This document shows positions 12,609-22,143 of a stretch of 64,000 nt of DNA, in pieces. The translations under genes were made by a program, and so were the position numbers. The notes under the pieces are model-generated. The model had not been told where the DNA came from. It saw only the letters and a list, made by a program, of their open reading frames with translations, and did no database searches. Position 1 is the stretch's first letter, and the number at the start of each line of letters is the position of its first letter. This DNA comes from Mesorhizobium sp. B1-1-8 (GTDB lineage Bacteria > Pseudomonadota > Alphaproteobacteria > Rhizobiales > Rhizobiaceae), in NCBI RefSeq assembly GCF_006442795.2, contig NZ_CP083956.1:4379501-4443500 (forward strand), read 5' to 3'.

Positions 12609-12721
12609 TCTCCCCCCTCGAGGGGGAGATGTCGCCGAAAGGGGGTCGCCTCGCGTGGAGCGCCAACCTTCATCTGCCGCAGGACGCCGAGCCCGGTCGG
12701 ACCGACCCCCTCTGACCGCTT
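12609..12721. repeat. REP-A element, left part, interrupted by the IS
   Basis: Left arm and body of a REP-A copy. The sequence breaks after ...GACCGCTT and resumes at 14051 with GCTTCGCGGCC, so the copy was intact before the IS insertion. Confidence 0.88.
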
Positions 12722-14050
12722 TGTCCAGCCGATAGATGGGTAACACTTTGAACCGGATACATGGGTTACAGTTTTCTCCCTGAGTTGCTGTCCGCCGCAG
12801 TGCCGTCTGGTCGGGGTTGAACGGCACTGCGGCGGACCAGTTTCTTGTGTCGGCCGTCAATGAAGCCGAGCGGATGGGCATAGAAGTGGAGTGCCCATTC
12901 CCCATTCTCGGTCTCGGTTGCGGCAATCGCTTCACCGGCCAGCGCTTTTGAGACGTAGATGAAGTCGCCGTTCCACTTGATCTCGCCGTTTTGGCGCACG
13001 CTGCGCACCGCAGCTTCGGCCGGATAGTCCGGCTCTGGTGTCGTCTTCGGCATGGCGCGGGTCGAGGGGCGGTAATGCTGTGCCGGCGTGTCCATACCCA
13101 GCGCCTCGTGCGGGCGCTCCTCGTTATACTCGCGCCGGAAAGCCTCGAAAGCCCGAGCCTGGGCGGCCCTGTCGGCCTCCGGCGCCTTGGCCAGCGGCAG
13201 CATGGTCAGGTGGAAGCGCTCATGGCATCCGTTCTGCTGCGGTTTGCCCGGCTGAATGCGCTCCAGCACGATACCGAGCTTGATGAAGCGCACCGCAAGC
13301 GGCGTCAGCCCGGTGACGCCGGCTGACGCGAACGGCGCCCCATTGTCGCTTCTGAACCGATCCGGCAGGCCATGCTCCTCGAATGTCCGTTCAAACACCG
13401 GCCAGGCTTCACCCTCCGACGTCGAGCCGATCGCCGCCAGCGCCAACAGGTAGCGGCACGCCCCATCCATCACCGTCAGCGGCTCGCAGCGCCAGCCGTC
13501 GCCGGTCCGGAACCAGCCCTTGTGATCTCCCGTCCACAGCGCGTTCGCCGCCTCAGGCTCCGGCCATGGACCGTTGCCCGCCGCTCTCCAGCGCGCGCGC
13601 CGACGCCCGACAAGGCCATGCCGCTTCAGAATCTCGCCGGCTGTCGACACCGCCGGCCAGCTGCAGCTGGGCTCCGCCCGCTTCAGCCGGGCCATGATCT
13701 TCTTCGGCCCCCACAGCGGATGCGCTTCCTTCTGCGCCACGATCCGCTCCACCAGCTCCGCTGCCGTGGCACGGCCGTGCTCGAGCGGCGCCCGCGGCTG
13801 GTCGTGCAGGCCTTCCGGCCCGAACGCCCGGTAACGTCCAAGCCATTTGTAACCGGTCTTGCGCGAGATCTCGAAGGCAGCACAAAGCTGCGTCATCGTC
13901 TCCTCGCCAGATAGGCATTCCGCAACAAAACGAAGCCGCTCATCCATGAGCCCAGTCTCTCGCCAAACCATCGCCGGTCCTCCCGGCGGACAAGAAAACT
14001 GTCACCCATCTAATCGGTCCATTCTGTTACCTATCTATCCGGTTCGGACA
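12722..14050 (-). mobile_element. IS481-family insertion sequence, 1329 bp, with 4-bp target duplication
   Basis: The ends are imperfect inverted repeats: left TGTCCAGCCGATAGATGGG, and right (reverse complement) TGTCCGAACCGGATAGATAG. Each is followed by GTAACA. The flanks are GCTT (12718-12721) and GCTT (14051-14054), a 4-bp target duplication. Each end also has a second inner copy of the ccgRATAnATGGGTnACA-like motif (left 12751-12769, right near 14009-14025), probably tandem transposase sites. The element carries one intact transposase gene and sits inside a REP-A repeat. Confidence 0.92.
12766..13971 (-). CDS. IS481-family transposase
   Basis: A 401-residue DDE transposase. The N-terminal helix-turn-helix contains MTQLCAAFEISRKTGYKWLG. 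The integrase core has Asp149 (WTGDHKGWF), Asp209 (RFRSDNGAPF) and Glu251 (QQNGCHERFH). YNEERPHEALG closes the core, as in IS481/IS3-type enzymes. No frameshift or stop is visible, so the element may still be active. An alternative start is the Met at residue 9. Confidence 0.92.
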   Translation of the reverse strand: MVWRETGLMDERLRFVAECLSGEETMTQLCAAFEISRKTGYKWLGRYRAFGPEGLHDQPRAPLEHGRATAAELVERIVAQKEAHPLWGPKKIMARLKRAEPSCSWPAVSTAGEILKRHGLVGRRRARWRAAGNGPWPEPEAANALWTGDHKGWFRTGDGWRCEPLTVMDGACRYLLALAAIGSTSEGEAWPVFERTFEEHGLPDRFRSDNGAPFASAGVTGLTPLAVRFIKLGIVLERIQPGKPQQNGCHERFHLTMLPLAKAPEADRAAQARAFEAFRREYNEERPHEALGMDTPAQHYRPSTRAMPKTTPEPDYPAEAAVRSVRQNGEIKWNGDFIYVSKALAGEAIAATETENGEWALHFYAHPLGFIDGRHKKLVRRSAVQPRPDGTAADSNSGRKL

Positions 14051-14084
14051 GCTTCGCGGCCATCTCCCCCTCAAGGGGGGAGAT
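14051..14084. repeat. REP-A element, right part
   Basis: Right arm (CTCCCCCTCAAGGGGGGAG) of the REP-A copy split by the IS; it begins with the duplicated GCTT. Confidence 0.85.
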
Positions 14085-14202
14085 CAGGCGCGCGCACCCC
14101 TCCAAAAAATCTGGATAAAAAATGCAACCGGATTGTAGGATCGGCGTCGCCGCGAGCGTCCTTCGGACGTCAAACAGGTGCCTTATGGCATGGGAGAAAA
14201 CC

Positions 14203-15414
14203 ATGAAGCTTTCCTATCGTTGGGTCATCGTCGCGGCCGGCGCGCTGATGACTTGTGTGGCGCTCGGCGCGATGTTTTCGCTGGCGATCTTTCTCGAGCC
14301 GATGTCGCTCGACACCAATTGGTCGCGCGCCGGCATTTCCAGCGCCATGACGCTGAATTTTTTGGTGATGGGCCTCGGCGGCTTTGCCTGGGGCGCCATC
14401 TATGACCGGGTCGGCGCCCGGCCCGTCGTCCTTGCCGGCGCGGTGCTTCTCGGCCTCGCGCTCGTGGTGGCAAGCCATGCCGGTTCGCTGCTGGTCTTCC
14501 AGCTGAGCTACGGCATCATCGTAGGACTTGCGGCCAGCGCCTTCTTCGCGCCGATGATCGCGCTCACCACCGCATGGTTCGACACCAACCGCAGCCTTGC
14601 GGTGTCGCTGGTCTCGGCCGGCATGGGCGTGGCGCCGATGACGATTTCGCCCTTCGCGCGCTGGCTGATCTCGGCCTATGACTGGCGCACCGCGATGTTC
14701 GACATCGGCATCATGGCCTGGGTGCTGCTTCTGCCCGCCGTCTTGCTGGTGCGCCAGCCGCCGGCAGCAAGCGCGGCCGCCGATGGCAGTCCGCCCGCGC
14801 CTGCTGCCGACGATCCCGGCTGGAGCGTCGGCCAGGCGCTGCGCTCGCCGCAATTTCTGGTGCTCGGCCTCACCTTCTTCGCCTGCTGCGCGGCGCATTC
14901 CGGGCCGATCTTCCATATGGTCAGCTATGCGATGGCCTGCGGCGTGGCGCCGATGGCCGCCGTGTCGATCTACAGCGTCGAGGGGCTTGCCGGCCTCGGC
15001 GGGCGCCTGCTTTACGGCGTCGCCGGCGACCGTTTCGGCGTCAAGCCGGTGCTGATCACCGGCCTTGCCATCCAGGCCGCGGTGATCGCCGCCTATCTCG
15101 CGGTGGGCCAGCTCGAGCAGTTCTATGTGCTCGCCATCATCTTCGGCGCCACCTACGGAGGCGTCATGCCGCTCTACGCGGTGCTGGCGCGCGAATATTT
15201 CGGACCCCGCATCATCGGCACGGTGTTCGGCGCCGCCACCATGCTGTCCAGCCTCGGCATGTCGTTCGGGCCGCTGGCCGGCGGCATGATCTACGACGCC
15301 TATGCCAGCTATTCCTGGCTGTTCATCGGCTCGGCGCTGGTCGGCCTGGGTGCCGCCGGCATCGCGATCGCCTTCCCGCCGCAACCGAGCCGGCAGCGGT
15401 TGCAGGTGGCTTGA
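14203..15414 (+). CDS. MFS transporter
   Basis: A 403-residue major facilitator with about 12 membrane spans and a central hydrophilic linker (ASAAADGSPPAPAADD near residue 195). The A-motif-like loop GAIYDRVGARPVVLAG is between spans 2 and 3, with its half-domain counterpart LLYGVAGDRFGVKPVLI. It resembles oxalate/formate or monocarboxylate-type MFS members; the substrate is unresolved. ATG 14203 follows GGGAG; a longer in-frame start would add 27 hydrophilic residues. Confidence 0.88.
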   Translation: MKLSYRWVIVAAGALMTCVALGAMFSLAIFLEPMSLDTNWSRAGISSAMTLNFLVMGLGGFAWGAIYDRVGARPVVLAGAVLLGLALVVASHAGSLLVFQLSYGIIVGLAASAFFAPMIALTTAWFDTNRSLAVSLVSAGMGVAPMTISPFARWLISAYDWRTAMFDIGIMAWVLLLPAVLLVRQPPAASAAADGSPPAPAADDPGWSVGQALRSPQFLVLGLTFFACCAAHSGPIFHMVSYAMACGVAPMAAVSIYSVEGLAGLGGRLLYGVAGDRFGVKPVLITGLAIQAAVIAAYLAVGQLEQFYVLAIIFGATYGGVMPLYAVLAREYFGPRIIGTVFGAATMLSSLGMSFGPLAGGMIYDAYASYSWLFIGSALVGLGAAGIAIAFPPQPSRQRLQVA

Positions 15415-15421
15415 GGCCGAA

Positions 15422-15569
15422 ATCTCCCTCCTTGAGGGGGAGATGTCGCCGAAGGCGACAGAGGGGGTCGCTTCGCGTAGAGCGCGAACCTTTGATCTGC
15501 CGCAGGACGGCGAGCCCGATCGAACCGACCCCCTCTGGCCTGCCGGCCATCTCCCCCCTCGAGGGAGAT
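15422..15569. repeat. REP-A palindromic intergenic element
   Basis: Full copy between the MFS and antiporter stop codons, with GTCGCCGAAGGCGAC and GGCCTGCCGGCC inner palindromes. It may act as a bidirectional transcript end. Confidence 0.9.
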
Positions 15570-15572
15570 CGC

Positions 15573-17858
15573 CTACCCCGTCCCTGTCCCTGACCGCAGC
15601 GCCTCCCTCTCCTCGTCATCGCGGCGCAGGCGTGCGTCGGAGATCAGCACCACCGGGCCTGGGCAGCGCTGCAGCACACTTGTCGTCGTCTCGCCGAAGA
15701 TGAGCTCGTCGCCCGGCCGCCGCGCCACGCCCATGACGATCAACGCCACGCTCCTGCCGGCCTGGCGGGCGATGGCATCGGCGGCGGCGGCCCTTGAGCG
15801 GATGGCAGTCTCGATCTCGACGCCATAGCGGTCGGCAAGCGCGACGATGTCCTTCAGCAAAGCCTCCCTGCGGCGATGCGAGACGGTGTCGCGCGGCTCA
15901 TCGCGGACGGCGCGCGCAACATAGAGCATCTTGACAGGCGCGCCGGTGACAGCGGCGATCGCCAGCGCCAGCTCGGCGCCACGGCGTGCGACCGACGTGC
16001 CGTTGACCGGCACCAGGATCCGGCCCGACTCGGGGCCGAGCCTCGGCATCTGGCGGCCCGCGCCTGCCGGCTTCAGCACCAGGCATAGCGGACCGTCGAA
16101 GGCGCCGGCGATCTCGTTCAAGCGGTGCGAGAAGCCGCCCTTCGAGGTCACCGAGCGGCCGAGCCCGATCAAGAGCATGCCGTAGCCCTTGCGGGCCTCT
16201 TTGGCGACCGCCTCCGCCGAGAGCGGCAAGTCCTGACGGCGGCGGGTGACGGGCGCCTCGCGGGCCGGTTCCTCGTCGATCCTTTTTGCCGCCTCGCGTC
16301 CCTCCTCAGCGCCCTTCTCGATCTCCTTCAGATGCGACGCGTCATCGGGCTCGGCCTCGCTCTCGCCATGGGTATGCAGCACCGTGGTCGGCTTGCCGGC
16401 GCCGATCACGCCGGCAAGGTAGGCGGCGAAGCGGCCGACGACGCCTTCGTCGACCACCACCAGAAGCCGCTCCAGATTGGCGACGAAGCCGCGCTGGTCG
16501 ACCTCCTCGCGCTCCAGCCTGATCTTCTCGTTCTCGCCGATCGGCAGGCGGCCGAGCGCCCAGCGCAGCATCGGCGGCATGGCCAAAGTGGTGATGACGG
16601 CCATGGTGACGATCATGGTGAAGAGGTTGTGCGAGAGCACGCTCATCGACAGGCCGATCGAGGCGACGATGACCTCGGTCGAGCCGCGCGCATTCATGCC
16701 GCTGCCGACCGCGATCGCCTCGGCACGGCTCATGCCGGAAAGCTCGGCTCCGATGAAGGCGCCGCCGAATTTGCCGAGGCTGGCGATCGCCACCAGCGCC
16801 ACGGTAAGCAGCGCCAGCTGCGGGTCGGCAAGCACAGTGAGGTCGGCCGAGAGACCGGCGACGCCGAAGAACACCGGCATGAACAGCGCGGTGATGACCC
16901 CACGCAGCTGCCCCTCGATATGGCGCGAGAGGATCGGCGACTCGCCGACCAGGATGCCGGCGACGAAGGCGCCGAGCACGGTGTGGACGCCGATCAGGTC
17001 GGTAATCAGCGCCATGGCGCCCATGATGGCGAGGATGACGGTGACGACGGCATATTCCGAGCGGAACGTATCGTTGGTCCAGCGGATGGCGTCGAAGACG
17101 ATGCGGCGGCCGAGCGTGAAGGAGAACGCCATGAAGACGGCGACGCCGGCGAGCGTGAAGACCAGGCTGCTAAGTTCGATGCGGCCCTTAGTGGCGATGC
17201 CGATGGTGATGGCGATGATGACCCAGCCGATCGTGTCCTCGATGATGGCCGAGGAGACGATGATCTGGCCGAGGTCGCGGCGCATGAAATTCATCTCGCG
17301 CACCACCATGGCGACTATCTTGACCGAGGAGATCGACAGCGCCGTGCCGAGGAAGAGGCCGGCGACGATGCGCTCGCTGCCTTCGGCCAGCAGCGAGGCC
17401 GGCATGAACTGCGCCGCCACGAAGCCGAGCGCGAAAGGCACCGCCACGCCCGCTGCGGAGATGGAAAAGCAGGCGCGGCCGACGCGGCGCACCAGTCTGA
17501 GATCGGTCTCCATGCCGGTCAGCAGGAGCAGCATCAGCACGCCGAACTGGGCGATCGCGTTGATCATCGACTTTTGCGCGGCGTCACCTGCAAAGACCAC
17601 GCGCTCGGCGTCCGGCCACAGCCAGCCGAGCAGCGAGGGGCCGAGCAGAATGCCGCCGATGAGCTGACCCATTACCGCCGGTTGGCCGAGGCGCTCGAGC
17701 AATTCGCCAATGCCGCGGCCGACCAGAAGCAGCAGGATGATTTCGAGAACGAAGATGCCTTCGCTCGACATGCCGGTTTTTTCTGCCGCCCAGGCCACAA
17801 CCGGCATCAGCGACAACGCTGCCGCCGCAGTGGCGACCGACCAGCGCCGATTGAGCAT
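15573..17858 (-). CDS. CPA2 cation:proton antiporter with C-terminal universal stress domain
   Basis: Encodes 761 residues. An N-terminal signal-like helix ending VVAWAAEK is followed by a ~12-span Na+/H+ exchanger domain (about 30-410) with GRGIGELLERLGQPAVMGQL, typical of KefB/NapA-like CPA2 proteins. The unwound-helix region includes GVHTVLGAFVAGILVGESPI and GSGMNARGSTEVIVASIGL. The cytoplasmic part (about 430-760) has a UspA-like domain starting ILVPVNGTSVARRGAELALA and ending PGPVVLIS. It would exchange K+ or Na+ for protons. Met at 17858 places the start at the signal helix. Confidence 0.88.
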   Translation of the reverse strand: MLNRRWSVATAAAALSLMPVVAWAAEKTGMSSEGIFVLEIILLLLVGRGIGELLERLGQPAVMGQLIGGILLGPSLLGWLWPDAERVVFAGDAAQKSMINAIAQFGVLMLLLLTGMETDLRLVRRVGRACFSISAAGVAVPFALGFVAAQFMPASLLAEGSERIVAGLFLGTALSISSVKIVAMVVREMNFMRRDLGQIIVSSAIIEDTIGWVIIAITIGIATKGRIELSSLVFTLAGVAVFMAFSFTLGRRIVFDAIRWTNDTFRSEYAVVTVILAIMGAMALITDLIGVHTVLGAFVAGILVGESPILSRHIEGQLRGVITALFMPVFFGVAGLSADLTVLADPQLALLTVALVAIASLGKFGGAFIGAELSGMSRAEAIAVGSGMNARGSTEVIVASIGLSMSVLSHNLFTMIVTMAVITTLAMPPMLRWALGRLPIGENEKIRLEREEVDQRGFVANLERLLVVVDEGVVGRFAAYLAGVIGAGKPTTVLHTHGESEAEPDDASHLKEIEKGAEEGREAAKRIDEEPAREAPVTRRRQDLPLSAEAVAKEARKGYGMLLIGLGRSVTSKGGFSHRLNEIAGAFDGPLCLVLKPAGAGRQMPRLGPESGRILVPVNGTSVARRGAELALAIAAVTGAPVKMLYVARAVRDEPRDTVSHRRREALLKDIVALADRYGVEIETAIRSRAAAADAIARQAGRSVALIVMGVARRPGDELIFGETTTSVLQRCPGPVVLISDARLRRDDEEREALRSGTGTG

Positions 17859-18054
17859 GAAGGACAAGAGCTTGCACCCCCCGATTTTGCCTGGCGATAA
17901 CGGTTTTGCGCCCGCATCGGTTGCACGGAAAACGAGGCTCCGGCCGCGCCCGTCGGCGCCAAGACAATTCGATTCAAATGCGGCCGTCGAAGTTTGCCTG
18001 CCGGTAAGTCGAGTCGCGCATCTTCGCGCCGTGGCGGGCAATAAGGAGAAGCTG

Positions 18055-18267
18055 ATGAAAAGCGACTTTGCCGCCGCGCACCTGCATCTGGAGCGCGCCT
18101 GCCACTATCTCAGAGGTGATGACCAAACCAGCCGCACCACGCTTGCGGCGCTCGACCTTTTGATCGAGGCGGTGGCCGCCGCCCAATACGCCCGCCCTTT
18201 GGGCGAGGTGGTGGAATTTCCGGGATCCACCAGGCAGGGCTGGGTCCCGCTCGCCAACACCAAGTAA
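18055..18267 (+). CDS. Small conserved hypothetical protein
   Basis: Encodes 70 residues, soluble and helical (AAHLHLERACHYLRGDD; RTTLAALDLLIEAVAAAQYA). AAGGAG is 5 nt before the ATG. It is divergent from the antiporter gene. No family recognised. Confidence 0.7.
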   Translation: MKSDFAAAHLHLERACHYLRGDDQTSRTTLAALDLLIEAVAAAQYARPLGEVVEFPGSTRQGWVPLANTK

Positions 18268-18416
18268 CGGGCCAATACCAAGCAGCAATACCAAAGCCCG
18301 CCTGTTCCAAACAGCGGGCCAGCGCGAACGGCGGGAACGTTCCAGCCGGCCGCGCGTTGTGGTTTCCGGGCGATGGCCGGTCCTTTGGCCGGCCATTGCC
18401 CGTCGGGTGGCAGGGG

Positions 18417-19148
18417 ATGTCGCAGGCTCAGACCATAAAGCCCGCCGAGGCGGCAGCGGCGCCACGCGCGTCGGATACGTTCGCGATGAAGCTCACTTCA
18501 TCCGAATTCGCAGCGACGATGTCGCATTTCCATCGCGCCGAGATCGCCCGCATGGCCGGCTGGCGCGACAGGATCGACCGCACCAGCAACTGGGCGATCA
18601 CGGTTGTGGCCGCGATGCTGTCGGTATCGCTGTCGACGCCCAGCGCCCATCACGGCGTGCTGCTCTTCGCCATGCTTTTGATCACGCTTCTGTTGTGGAT
18701 CGAGGCGCGGCGTTACCGCTTCTTCGACGTCTACCGCGCCAGGGTGCGCCAGTTCGAGCGCTACTACTTCGCCCAGATATTCTCGCCACAGCCGGATTTC
18801 GCCTCCAACTGGCTGGCCATCCTCGGCGAGGGCCTGCGCGCCCCGCGGTTCCTGATCTCGCAACGCGCGGCGCTGATCAGGCGGCTGCGGCGCAACTACA
18901 TCTTCATGTACACGATCCTGCTGCTGGCCTGGGTGCTGAAGATCACCACGCCAAGCCTGCAGCGCGACGGCTCGCCGATCGGCTTCAGCGCGTCGCTCGT
19001 CGACACTTTTAGGGTGGCGACGCTGGGCCCCCTGCCCGGCGTCGTGGTGGTGTGCGGTGTCGTGGTCTTCTATCTCGCTCTGCTCGCTGCCGCCTTCCTT
19101 CTGCGTTCCGACGACGGCGAGCTTGCCTTCGGTGACGTGCATGTGTGA
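18417..19148 (+). CDS. DUF2270 integral membrane protein
   Basis: Encodes 243 residues. A cytoplasmic N-terminus with the family signature EFAATMSHFHRAEIARMAGW precedes two close membrane helices (about 60-95). The soluble segment RRYRFFDVYRARVRQFERYY follows, then two more helices (about 165-185 and 205-230). This matches the DUF2270 family, whose function is not established. SD CAGGGG precedes ATG 18417. Confidence 0.82.
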   Translation: MSQAQTIKPAEAAAAPRASDTFAMKLTSSEFAATMSHFHRAEIARMAGWRDRIDRTSNWAITVVAAMLSVSLSTPSAHHGVLLFAMLLITLLLWIEARRYRFFDVYRARVRQFERYYFAQIFSPQPDFASNWLAILGEGLRAPRFLISQRAALIRRLRRNYIFMYTILLLAWVLKITTPSLQRDGSPIGFSASLVDTFRVATLGPLPGVVVVCGVVVFYLALLAAAFLLRSDDGELAFGDVHV

Positions 19149-19176
19149 GCAGCAGGCCTTGCCCTGAAGTTGGCCG

Positions 19177-19779
19177 CTATCGCTTTAAAAGCGCCGATTG
19201 GAATTCCCTGGCATTGTTGCGGTTTGGGTAAGGCTCGGCTGGCACTGGGACGCCGAGATGGGCGCAGAGCGGCTCCCAGCCGTCGCCGAGCTTGTGGATC
19301 AGAAGGCGCTTGGGCGGCACGGTCTTCAGCACCGCCTCGACATTGGCCTCGTAAACGGCAATCGCATGCGCACGGTCATGCGGGCGGCCGTCGAAGACCT
19401 GCTTTGAGACAAGGGCGATGCCCAACGACTCCTGATCCTGGCTGTCAATGATCGCCGGCAGGATGGTCTTTTGGAAACTCTCCCACCAGCTTTCGGGCGA
19501 GCGCCAGGTGAGGATGACGCGCGCCTGGGGGTAGGCTTCGATCAGTTCGCGCCAGTAGTGCACGGAGGGCCAGTCGACGCAGGATTTATAACCGGCAAAG
19601 AGCCGATCCCAATCCGGCGCGACACCCCTGGCGAGCGCCCGCCAGAGCCGCTTCTGCTCCTCATGCGCCATGACCTCCGACATGTGATGGCAAGGGCCGA
19701 AGCCGAGCTTCGTCAGCGCCTCGCGCATCGAGTCCGTGCCGGTCCGGCCGAAGCCAGTCCCTATCACCGCGAGAGTCAT
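19177..19779 (-). CDS. Sulfotransferase-like P-loop protein
   Basis: Encodes 200 residues. VIGTGFGRTGTDSMREAL (5-22) is the 5'-phosphosulfate/P-loop region of the Sulfotransfer_4 group, and VILTWRSPESWWESF contains the 3'-phosphate-binding Arg-Ser. These proteins usually transfer sulfate from PAPS, but many bacterial members are uncharacterised. It ends 28 nt after the DUF2270 stop (convergent). Confidence 0.8.
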   Translation of the reverse strand: MTLAVIGTGFGRTGTDSMREALTKLGFGPCHHMSEVMAHEEQKRLWRALARGVAPDWDRLFAGYKSCVDWPSVHYWRELIEAYPQARVILTWRSPESWWESFQKTILPAIIDSQDQESLGIALVSKQVFDGRPHDRAHAIAVYEANVEAVLKTVPPKRLLIHKLGDGWEPLCAHLGVPVPAEPYPNRNNAREFQSALLKR

Positions 19780-19818
19780 TTTTTCCCCACTTCTTCCTTG
19801 TGAGCTCGAAGCCGACGG

Positions 19819-20715
19819 TCAACCTCCCAGGACAGCGAGCCGCAAGCGATTGCCCTCCGGATCGGCGGCTTCAATCGCGCCACCGGCCTTTTTCGCCTGC
19901 ACGTTGGCGGCGTCGAGCCTTTGTGCCACAGCGGCTAGCTCATCCTCCGAAGCGATCTCGACCGTGAAATGATGGAGGCCGGCAGCACCCGGCGGCGGCT
20001 CCTGCAATTCGTCGCGGGCCCAGATGTTGAATGCAATCATATGCGGGCGCTGGTCGGTGCCGCAGTCGAACATGCCGAAGGCTCTCGACTGGATGTGCGG
20101 GTTGAAGCCGAGGGTGCCCAGATAGAAGTCCATAAGCGCCTCGGGTGAGCGGGCGCGCATATGGATGTGGCCGATGAAGGTATCCGCCGGCAGGCGGGGC
20201 TCGACACGGCCGGAGTCGCCCAACCAGCGCGACAAGGCGACAAGATCCAGCGGTTCGAGCCCGGAATGTGCGCTGCCGTCCGTGGCGATCAGCGCGACGC
20301 GGCCTTCCGTTTGTTCCTGCCGCGCAAGGCGTTCGGGCGTATCAAAACAGATTTCGATGCCGTTGCCGGAAGGGTCCGACACATAAAGAGATTCCGAGAC
20401 AAGGTGATCCTGGGCGCCGTATCTCAGGCCCGACGCCTCGAGGCGGGCGGCGGCGTGGGCAAGGTCGCGGCGGCTGGTGACATGGATCGCGACGTGAAAG
20501 AGGTCGCGCGCCTTCTGCGGCAAAGGGCCATTCGCTCCGCCGTGCAGCACGATCAGCGGCTTGCCGTCGACGCCGAGTTCGGCTGTGGAACCGTCCTCAC
20601 CCAGCAAGGTAAGCCCGACGGCGTCACACCAGGTTGCCAAGGCCGCCGTGCTGTCGATCACCCGCAGATGAACCGGTCCAAGGCGTGTGGCGGTGGCCAG
20701 CAATCCTTTGCTCAT
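19819..20715 (-). CDS. VOC family ring-cleavage dioxygenase-like protein
   Basis: A 298-residue protein with two VOC halves, like bacterial catechol 2,3-dioxygenases (CatE group). First half: LGPVHLRVID, LFHVAIHVTS and NGIEICFDTPE. Second half: FIGHIHMRARSPEAL, GLHHFTVEIAS and DPEGNRLRLAV. His/His/Glu metal ligands can be placed in the second half. It would be an Fe(II)-dependent extradiol enzyme; the substrate is unknown. Next to the sulfotransferase gene, same strand, 39 nt apart, so possibly an operon. Confidence 0.82.
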   Translation of the reverse strand: MSKGLLATATRLGPVHLRVIDSTAALATWCDAVGLTLLGEDGSTAELGVDGKPLIVLHGGANGPLPQKARDLFHVAIHVTSRRDLAHAAARLEASGLRYGAQDHLVSESLYVSDPSGNGIEICFDTPERLARQEQTEGRVALIATDGSAHSGLEPLDLVALSRWLGDSGRVEPRLPADTFIGHIHMRARSPEALMDFYLGTLGFNPHIQSRAFGMFDCGTDQRPHMIAFNIWARDELQEPPPGAAGLHHFTVEIASEDELAAVAQRLDAANVQAKKAGGAIEAADPEGNRLRLAVLGG

Positions 20716-20842
20716 TGTCGACGACCCAAGCGAAGCCGATAGACCTGTGAATGATGTGGCTGTCTCGCGTCAAGTTCGGGTTGACCGCCTTCGGATGGAA
20801 GGCGACTATCCGGGACAAGCCGCATGGCCAGGAGGAGATTTC

Positions 20843-21142
20843 ATGGACGAGCCCGATCGCTGGCGCAACATGGCGAGCGCGCCGAGGGACGGCAGCCGTA
20901 TTCTGGTCACGGTGCGCTCGTCCGAGCAGGGACCGGCCGAGGTCGACATGGCCTATTGGTCGCGCGCCGACCAGTTCGGCGAGGAAGGCTGGCGGGCCTC
21001 TGACTCTTCGCCCGGCCGTATCGTCGAATATGCCGATCCTGAGCTCAGATGCTGGATGCCGCTGCCGTCCGCCGGACGCGGGGCGATGCCCACCCCGTGG
21101 GAAGGCGACGACGTGCCGCTGGTCGATGGAGAAGGGATTTAG
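20843..21142 (+). CDS. Small conserved hypothetical protein, DUF551-like
   Basis: Encodes 99 residues with WRNMASAPRDGSRILVTVRS, YWSRADQF and CWMPLPSAG. This Trp/Pro pattern is common in small rhizobial proteins resembling DUF551 (WxPxxxxPxxG... WMPLP). No signal peptide. SD AGGAGG lies 7 nt upstream. Function unknown. Confidence 0.72.
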   Translation: MDEPDRWRNMASAPRDGSRILVTVRSSEQGPAEVDMAYWSRADQFGEEGWRASDSSPGRIVEYADPELRCWMPLPSAGRGAMPTPWEGDDVPLVDGEGI

Positions 21143-21167
21143 CGCCCCTTCTCCCCTCGTGGGAGCG

Positions 21168-21998
21168 TCAGAACAAAAACGCCGCCGTGGCCGGGTCCGG
21201 TCCCGTCCGCCCGTCGCGTGAATCCATGCCGCGGATGGTCTCCATATCCTGCGCATCCAGCTCGAAACCGAAGACGTCGAAATTTCCCGCGATGCGGTCC
21301 TGGTGGATCGATTTCGGGATGACGATCAGCCCTTGCCGCAGGTGCCAGCGGATGATCACCTGCGCCACCGACTTGCCGTGCTTTTTGGCGATGGCGTCCA
21401 GCGTCGGGTCACTAAGCAGCCGTCCGCTGCCCAGCGGGCTCCAGCTTTCGATGCGGATGTCATGCCTGGCGTGAAAGTCGCGCTTGTCGCGCTGCTGGAA
21501 GCGCGGATGCAGCTCAATCTGGTTGACGACCGGCGTCACGCCGGTCTCGCCGATGATGCGTTCCAGATGATCCTGGTTGAAATTCGACACGCCGACCGAT
21601 TTGATCCGGCCGGCCTCTTTCAGCTCGACCAGCGTCTTCCACGCCTCGACATATTGGTTCTGGCTGGGCACTGGCCAATGGATGAGGAACAGGTCGATCC
21701 GATCGATACCGAGCTTTTCCATCGTGTCGTCGAAGGCGCGCAACGCGGCGTCGCGCTGATGGGCGCCATTGCGCAGTTTTGAGGTGATGAACAGTTCGCC
21801 GCGCGGCACGCCCGCCGCGCGGATCGCTTCGCCCACCCCTTCCTCGTTGCGATAGCCCTCGGCGGTGTCGATCAGCCGGTAGCCGGCCTCGATCCCCCAG
21901 CGCACGACCCTGGCGGTGATGCCGGGGTCGACCTGCCAGACGCCGAGGCCTATCTGGGGAATGGCGGAGCCGTCGTTCAATGCAATCTGTTCAGGCAT
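21168..21998 (-). CDS. Aldo/keto reductase, 2,5-diketo-D-gluconate reductase type
   Basis: A 276-residue cytosolic AKR of the DkgA/DkgB group. Catalytic residues are visible: Asp and Tyr in LIDTAEGYRNEEGVG, Lys in ITSKLRNGAHQ, and His in DLFLIHWPVP. The signatures IKSVGVSNF and IPKSIHQDRIAGN are present. It would reduce aldehydes or keto sugars with NADPH. ATG 21998 starts the canonical LNDGSAIPQIGLGVWQV strand; longer starts add unrelated residues. Confidence 0.92.
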   Translation of the reverse strand: MPEQIALNDGSAIPQIGLGVWQVDPGITARVVRWGIEAGYRLIDTAEGYRNEEGVGEAIRAAGVPRGELFITSKLRNGAHQRDAALRAFDDTMEKLGIDRIDLFLIHWPVPSQNQYVEAWKTLVELKEAGRIKSVGVSNFNQDHLERIIGETGVTPVVNQIELHPRFQQRDKRDFHARHDIRIESWSPLGSGRLLSDPTLDAIAKKHGKSVAQVIIRWHLRQGLIVIPKSIHQDRIAGNFDVFGFELDAQDMETIRGMDSRDGRTGPDPATAAFLF

Positions 21999-22143
21999 GG
22001 TCAGTCCTTCTGCAACGGTGTTTTGCCCCGCCCTATCTAGGCTGCGCTTTCGGCAATGCCAGTTGATGACGGCGGGAATGTTTTGGTGGTGCAGGCGGGC
22101 GGGCGGCACTAATACTTCGAAGCTCTGTTGAAGGGAGTTCGGC

